This document shows, in pieces, positions 10,247 to 13,699 of a DNA stretch of 13,699 nucleotides. The stretch is from an uncultured Frankineae bacterium. GTDB taxonomy: Bacteria; Actinomycetota; Actinomycetes; Mycobacteriales; SCTD01. Location: positions 1 through 13,699 of the forward strand of contig CADCUE010000079.1 of assembly GCA_902805805.1 (NCBI GenBank), written 5' to 3'. The stretch's first letter is position 1. Each line of letters begins with the position of its first letter. Under the pieces are notes generated by a model, which saw only the letters and a list, made by a program, of their open reading frames with translations, made no database searches and had not been told where the DNA came from. The position numbers and the translations under genes were made by a program.

Positions 10247-12037
10247 TCAGGCGGGTCCGGGCAGACCGAGCTGCCGCGCGACGAAGGCCAGCTCGGTGCG
10301 CATCTGGCGCACGCGCTCGTCGACGACCAGCGATCCGTGACCGGCGTCGAAGCGGTAGACCTCCACGTCCTTGCCCCGCTCGGCGGCGGCGGCCAGCCAG
10401 TTGTCGATCTGCCGGATCGGGCAGCGCGGGTCGTTGGCGCCGGCCAGCACCAGGACGGGGACCCGGACCGCGTCGAGGTGGGTGAGGGGCGAGCAGCGCT
10501 CGTACAGCTCGCGGACCTCCTGCGGCGAGCCGCCGAACAGCGAGCGGTCGAACGCCCGCATCTGCTCCATCTCGTCCTCGTAGGCGGTCACGTAGTCGGC
10601 GACCGGGACCGCGGCCACCCCGCAGGCCCACCGCTCGGGCTGGGTCCCGAGGCCCAGCAGGGTGAGGTAGCCGCCCCACGAGCCGCCCGCGAGCGCGGTG
10701 CGGCCGGGCTCGGCCAGGCCGTGGGCCAGCGCCCAGTCGTGGACGGCGGCGAGGTCCTCGAGCTCGGTGAGGCCCGGGCGTCCGGTCAGCGCATCGCGCC
10801 AGGCGGTGCCGTAGCCGGTCGAGCCGCGGTAGTTGACGTGGACGACCGCGCAGCCGAGGTCGACGTACGCCGCCCGGTCCGCGGCGAAGTCGTCGCTGTC
10901 CTGCCACGCCGGACCGCCGTGCACGAGGAACACCGTCGGGAACGGCCCGTCGCCCGGGGGCGCGGCGACGAGCGCGTGGACCGTGCCGCCTGGCCCGTCG
11001 ACGAAGGCGTCGGTCACCGGGACCGACGGCGGGGCCGGCTCGCCGGGCGGGGCGAGCACGACCGCGCCGGTCGTCGACCGGATCACCGGCGGCAGCTGCG
11101 AGGACGACCAGGCGTACTCCACCTCGCCGTCCGGCCGCGCCGTCGCGTCGCCGACCGTGCCACCCGGGGTGGGCAGGTCGGTGACCTGCCCGTCCAGCTC
11201 GACCCGGTGCAGGGTCGCGCGGCCCCGCGCCTCCCGGCGCACGAGCAGCGCGCGGGCGTCGGCGTACCAGTCGGCCTCGAGGTCGCCGTCCAGCCCGCGC
11301 AGGTCGGGGTGGACCTCCTGCCCGGTGACCGGGTCGACGACGAAGGGCAGCAGCCGGCCCTCGCGCTCGTGCATGGCCAGCAGGCGGCGGTCGCCGCGCA
11401 CGGGGGAGAAGCCGACGGCCGACAGCCCGAGGCCCTCACCGTCCCAGCGCTCCCAGACCGCCGAGCCCTCGGCGCTCTCGTCCAGGCGCAGGACGCGCAG
11501 CGCCCGGTGCCGGCTGTCGCCGTGCTCGGAGTGCTCGAGGACCAGCAGGTCCTCGTCCGCGGACAGCCCCGCGAGATCGGCGTCGTGCTCGCTGGCGTAG
11601 ACGACGACGGCCGGGCTCCCGTCCCGCAGGACGTGCACCGCCGAGCCGTCGTCGGTGGACGTGCCGACCGCGGCGAGGGTGCGACCGATCTCCAGGCCCG
11701 CCGGGTAGGCCGGCGGCACCCCCGGCGCGGCCGGCCGGTCCTGCCCGCCGGCGAACGGCTGGCTCCGCCAGCTGCCGAACTCGTCGCCGTCGGTGTCGTC
11801 GAACCACCAGACCAGCTCGCCGTCCGGGGACAGCGCACCGGAGCTGGTGCCGTGCGGGCGGTCCGTCACCTGCCGGGTCGTCCCGGCGCCGCGGTCCCAG
11901 GCGTAGAGCTCGTAGGTGCCCGTGACGTTCGAGACGTACAGGCAGCGGTCGGGCGCCTCGGTCGCCCACTCGGGCAGGCTGACGCGCGGGGCGCGGAAGC
12001 GGCGCTCCCACGCGGGCAGGTCGGCGCGGTCGGTCAT
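10247..12037 (-). CDS. S9 family peptidase (prolyl oligopeptidase/acylaminoacyl peptidase-like)
   Basis: This 596-residue enzyme has an N-terminal beta-propeller-like half (about 1-340, with repeats such as YVSNVTGTYELYAWDRG) and a C-terminal alpha/beta-hydrolase domain. The hydrolase domain has an oxyanion-region HGGPAWQ, the nucleophile S453 in GGSWGG, D536 in GANDPRCP and H567 in DAGHGS, in the canonical Ser-Asp-His order. VNYRGSTGYG is also typical of S9 enzymes. No signal peptide is seen, so it is probably cytoplasmic and cleaves small peptides or acylated amino acids. The ATG at 12037 lies 6 nt after CAGACT, a near-match -10 box, which fits a leaderless start and argues against the longer frame reaching 12106. 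It converges with the lipoprotein gene, 26 bp away. Confidence 0.93.
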   Translation of the reverse strand: MTDRADLPAWERRFRAPRVSLPEWATEAPDRCLYVSNVTGTYELYAWDRGAGTTRQVTDRPHGTSSGALSPDGELVWWFDDTDGDEFGSWRSQPFAGGQDRPAAPGVPPAYPAGLEIGRTLAAVGTSTDDGSAVHVLRDGSPAVVVYASEHDADLAGLSADEDLLVLEHSEHGDSRHRALRVLRLDESAEGSAVWERWDGEGLGLSAVGFSPVRGDRRLLAMHEREGRLLPFVVDPVTGQEVHPDLRGLDGDLEADWYADARALLVRREARGRATLHRVELDGQVTDLPTPGGTVGDATARPDGEVEYAWSSSQLPPVIRSTTGAVVLAPPGEPAPPSVPVTDAFVDGPGGTVHALVAAPPGDGPFPTVFLVHGGPAWQDSDDFAADRAAYVDLGCAVVHVNYRGSTGYGTAWRDALTGRPGLTELEDLAAVHDWALAHGLAEPGRTALAGGSWGGYLTLLGLGTQPERWACGVAAVPVADYVTAYEDEMEQMRAFDRSLFGGSPQEVRELYERCSPLTHLDAVRVPVLVLAGANDPRCPIRQIDNWLAAAAERGKDVEVYRFDAGHGSLVVDERVRQMRTELAFVARQLGLPGPA

Positions 12038-12043
12038 GGCCCC

Positions 12044-12049
12044 AGTCTG
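12044..12049 (-). promoter_or_regulatory. Probable -10 element (CAGACT) for the S9 peptidase
   Basis: On the - strand CAGACT differs from TANNNT at one base and is followed by 6 nt and the ATG at 12037. This geometry matches the other leaderless starts in the window. It is weaker evidence than those because of the mismatch. Confidence 0.35.
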
Positions 12050-12110
12050 CCGGAGCGCCCGGGCGCGCGCCGGTGCCGAGGCGAGCGGGCCGACCCGCGG
12101 GACCAACGAC

Positions 12111-12140
12111 GAAGGGCACCGGCTCTCGCCGGTGCCCTTC
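12111..12140 (-). terminator. Terminator hairpin after tRNA-Pro
   Basis: A perfect 13-bp stem, GAAGGGCACCGGC paired with GCCGGTGCCCTTC, encloses a 4-base loop (12124-12127). It lies about 30 bases past the 3' end of tRNA-Pro and 73 bases before the peptidase start. On the - strand the stem is followed by GTCGTTGG, a weak U-tract of the kind common in high-GC actinobacteria. It probably ends the tRNA transcript and shields the peptidase gene. Confidence 0.8.
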
Positions 12141-12153
12141 TCGGGACTGCCGT

Positions 12154-12171
12154 CCTCCGCCGCGGCGGAGG
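12154..12171. repeat. 18-bp perfect palindrome directly next to the tRNA 3' end
   Basis: CCTCCGCCGCGGCGGAGG is its own reverse complement and begins one base past the encoded CCA of tRNA-Pro. In the tRNA precursor it would fold into a 7-bp GC stem with a CGCG loop. It may help 3'-end processing or act as a first terminator stem; which of these cannot be told. Confidence 0.6.
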
Positions 12172-12249
<78 letters not shown>

Positions 12250-12265
12250 GAACCTTGCGTGGTCG

Positions 12266-12271
12266 AGCCTA
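12266..12271 (-). promoter_or_regulatory. Probable -10 element (TAGGCT) for tRNA-Pro
   Basis: TAGGCT on the - strand fits TANNNT. Initiation about 7 nt downstream would give a 5' leader of about 9-10 nt before the tRNA. The matching -35 region would fall inside the end of the metallophosphoesterase gene and is not a clear match. Confidence 0.4.
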
Positions 12272-12281
12272 CCGGACGTCG

Positions 12282-13154
12282 TCAGGAACGCTCGACGAGC
12301 GTCAGCACGGTCGCCTCCGGCCGGCAGCACAGGCGCAGGGGCAGGTACGGGCTGGTCCCCAGCCCGGCGCTGACGTGCAGCCACCCGGTCGGCTGAGGTC
12401 CCGGGACGAGCCGGGACAGCCCGCGGGCGCGGGCGCGCTCGAGGTCGCAGTTGGTCACGGCGGGTCCGAGCAACGGCAGGCGCAGCTGCCCGCCGTGGGT
12501 GTGCCCGGCGAGGACCAGCGCGTGGCCGTCGTCGGCGAAGGACCGCAGCAGCGCCCGGCGCGGCGTGTGGGTGATGCCGAGACCGAGGCCGGCGACCGCT
12601 CCGGCCACACGGGCGTAGCGGTCCTGGCGCAGGTGGGCGTCGTCGGTGCCGGTGAGCGTCACCCGGGTGCCCGCCAGCTGCAGCACGGTCCGGCGGTGGG
12701 TGAGGTCGGTCCACCCCGCCTCCTGCAGCACCCGCGCCGTGTCGGCCCAGGGCAGGTCCCTGCCACGGGGGCGCGGCGGTCCGTCGTGCAGGTAGCCCGT
12801 CAGGCGGGGGCGGGCCGGGGTGAAGTAGTCGTTGTTGCCCGGCACGAACACCCCCGGTGTGCCGTCGGCGGTGAGAGCGCCCAGCGTCTCGGCCAGCAGC
12901 GGCAGGCTGCGGGCCGACGACACGTGGTCGCCGGTCGAGACGACGAGGTCGGGGCGGATGCGGGCCAGGGCGCGCACCCAGGACGCCCGCCGCGTGTGCC
13001 GGGGCAGCAGGTGCAGGTCCGACAGGTGCAGCACGTCGATCGTGCGCGAGCCGGGGGCGAGCACCGGCACCCGGACCCGGCGCAGGACCGGCAGCAGGGG
13101 CTCGAGGAACGGCCAGGCGGCGGCCGCCACCGCGAGTGCTCCCACCGGTCTCAC
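12282..13154 (-). CDS. Membrane-associated metallophosphoesterase (calcineurin-like)
   Basis: This 290-residue protein has the metal-binding motifs of calcineurin-like phosphoesterases in order: SDLHL (D46, H48), STGDH (G75, D76), PGNND (106-109) and GHTHGGQ (H218, H220). A hydrophobic N-terminal segment (about 4-24) suggests one membrane anchor, as in YkuE/YaeI-like enzymes, but membrane location is inference. Its phosphoester substrate is unknown. Two GTG starts are possible, at 13172 and 13154. The latter is preferred because a TACGTT -10 box ends exactly 6 nt before it, predicting a leaderless mRNA. With the longer start that box would lie within the coding sequence. The gene is divergent from the YqeY-like gene, with tRNA-Pro downstream. 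Confidence 0.9.
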   Translation of the reverse strand: MRPVGALAVAAAAWPFLEPLLPVLRRVRVPVLAPGSRTIDVLHLSDLHLLPRHTRRASWVRALARIRPDLVVSTGDHVSSARSLPLLAETLGALTADGTPGVFVPGNNDYFTPARPRLTGYLHDGPPRPRGRDLPWADTARVLQEAGWTDLTHRRTVLQLAGTRVTLTGTDDAHLRQDRYARVAGAVAGLGLGITHTPRRALLRSFADDGHALVLAGHTHGGQLRLPLLGPAVTNCDLERARARGLSRLVPGPQPTGWLHVSAGLGTSPYLPLRLCCRPEATVLTLVERS

Positions 13155-13160
13155 CGCGAC

Positions 13161-13166
13161 AACGTA
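13161..13166 (-). promoter_or_regulatory. -10 element (TACGTT) for the metallophosphoesterase
   Basis: On the - strand TACGTT fits TANNNT and is followed by GTCGCG (6 nt) and the GTG at 13154, which would then be the transcription start itself. This favours the shorter protein over the GTG at 13172. No convincing -35 box is visible. Confidence 0.45.
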
Positions 13167-13191
13167 GGTCACCCGTCGGGACGCTGCGGGC

Positions 13192-13197
13192 TAGCGT
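13192..13197 (+). promoter_or_regulatory. -10 element (TAGCGT) for the YqeY-like gene
   Basis: TAGCGT fits TANNNT and lies 7 nt before the ATG at 13205. There is no Shine-Dalgarno sequence, so a leaderless transcript is likely. It is 25 bp from the oppositely oriented -10 box of the metallophosphoesterase, so the two promoters are nearly back to back. Confidence 0.5.
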
Positions 13198-13204
13198 GGC
13201 GGCC

Positions 13205-13660
13205 ATGGGCGAGCTCAAGGACCGGCTGAAGGACGACCTCACCACGTCGATGAAGGCGCGCGACGAGCTGCGCACCGCCACGCTGCGGATGGTGCTGACG
13301 GCGATCGGCAACGAGGAGGTCGCCGGCAAGGCGGCGCGCAGCCTGTCCGCCGACGAGGAGCTCAAGGTGCTGACCCGGGAGGCCAAGAAGCGGCGCGAGG
13401 CGGCGGACGCCTTCCGCAGCGGCGGCGCCGAGGACCGGGCCGCGCGCGAGCTCGCCGAGGAGCAGGTCCTCGCGGCCTACCTGCCGGCGCAGCTGTCGGA
13501 CGACGAGCTGGCCGGCCTGGTCGCGAGCGCGGTGGCGCAGACCGGTGCCCGCGGACCGAGCGGCATGGGCACCGTCATGAAGGCGGTCGGTCCGCAGGTG
13601 GCCGGTCGGGCCGACGGCGGCCGCGTCGCCGCCGCGGTGCGCGCCGCGCTCACCGCCTGA
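13205..13660 (+). CDS. GatB/YqeY domain-containing protein
   Basis: This 151-residue protein is of the usual YqeY length. It has an N-terminal helical region (LKDRLKDDLTTSMKARDELR, then LRMVLTAIGNEEV), a charged central helix (LTREAKKRREAADAF) and EEQVLAAYLPAQLSDDEL. The C-terminal module has GPSGMGTVMKAVGPQVAGRADG and an Ala-rich end, which resembles the tRNA-binding tail of GatB, the amidotransferase subunit that makes Gln-tRNA or Asn-tRNA. YqeY proteins lack the catalytic part of GatB and their role is not established; a tRNA-related role is inference. The ATG at 13205 is supported by TAGCGT at 13192-13197 for a leaderless message. A further 39 GC-rich bases follow to the window end, with no recognisable feature. 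Confidence 0.93.
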   Translation: MGELKDRLKDDLTTSMKARDELRTATLRMVLTAIGNEEVAGKAARSLSADEELKVLTREAKKRREAADAFRSGGAEDRAARELAEEQVLAAYLPAQLSDDELAGLVASAVAQTGARGPSGMGTVMKAVGPQVAGRADGGRVAAAVRAALTA

Positions 13661-13699
13661 CGCCCGTCCCGAAGGGGCCGGTCGGGGCGGCGGGGCGGC

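Overview
This window is a compact, very GC-rich stretch of chromosome from a high-GC actinobacterium. The evidence is a strong G/C bias at third codon positions, GTG starts, many 4-bp ATGA/GTGA stop-start overlaps, TANNNT -10 boxes placed 6-8 nt from start codons, and the gene order dnaX - ybaB - recR - DUF5063 followed by aspartokinase - aspartate-semialdehyde dehydrogenase. The sequence alone does not give a species. No phage, insertion sequence, CRISPR array or rRNA is visible.

Layout: (1) Positions 1-2124, + strand, are a replication/recombination block: the 3' end of dnaX (DNA polymerase III gamma/tau), a YbaB/EbfC nucleoid protein, recR, and a DUF5063 protein overlapping recR by 8 bp. 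(2) Positions 2129-6172 hold two ABC-2 type exporters in divergent orientation. A NatA-like ATPase and its permease lie on the - strand, and a DrrA/DrrB-like pair on the + strand. They share a 152-bp intergenic region with dyad symmetries. (3) Positions 6210-10220, + strand, form a tightly coupled four-gene operon: aspartokinase (with an internal in-frame start for a beta subunit), aspartate-semialdehyde dehydrogenase, a membrane-anchored Ser/Thr protein kinase without PASTA domains, and a lipoprotein with a 17-fold Pro-Ser repeat. (4) Positions 10247-12037, - strand, encode an S9-family prolyl oligopeptidase-like serine peptidase. (5) Positions 12111-12281 carry tRNA-Pro(CGG) with an encoded CCA, followed by a palindrome and a strong terminator hairpin. 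(6) A membrane-associated metallophosphoesterase (- strand) diverges from a GatB/YqeY-domain protein (+ strand) at 13154/13205. The last 39 bases hold nothing recognisable.

How the genes work together: the first two enzymes of the aspartate pathway supply precursors for diaminopimelate (peptidoglycan), lysine, threonine and methionine. The kinase and lipoprotein downstream overlap them by 4 bp each, so precursor synthesis and an envelope-facing signalling pair may be co-expressed. The two exporters look interposed between the recR block and the aspartate operon. Their substrates cannot be told from sequence. Most of the window is ordinary core genome. The parts most worth a second look are the kinase-lipoprotein pair, the internal aspartokinase start, the recurring leaderless-promoter geometry, and the exporter intergenic region.
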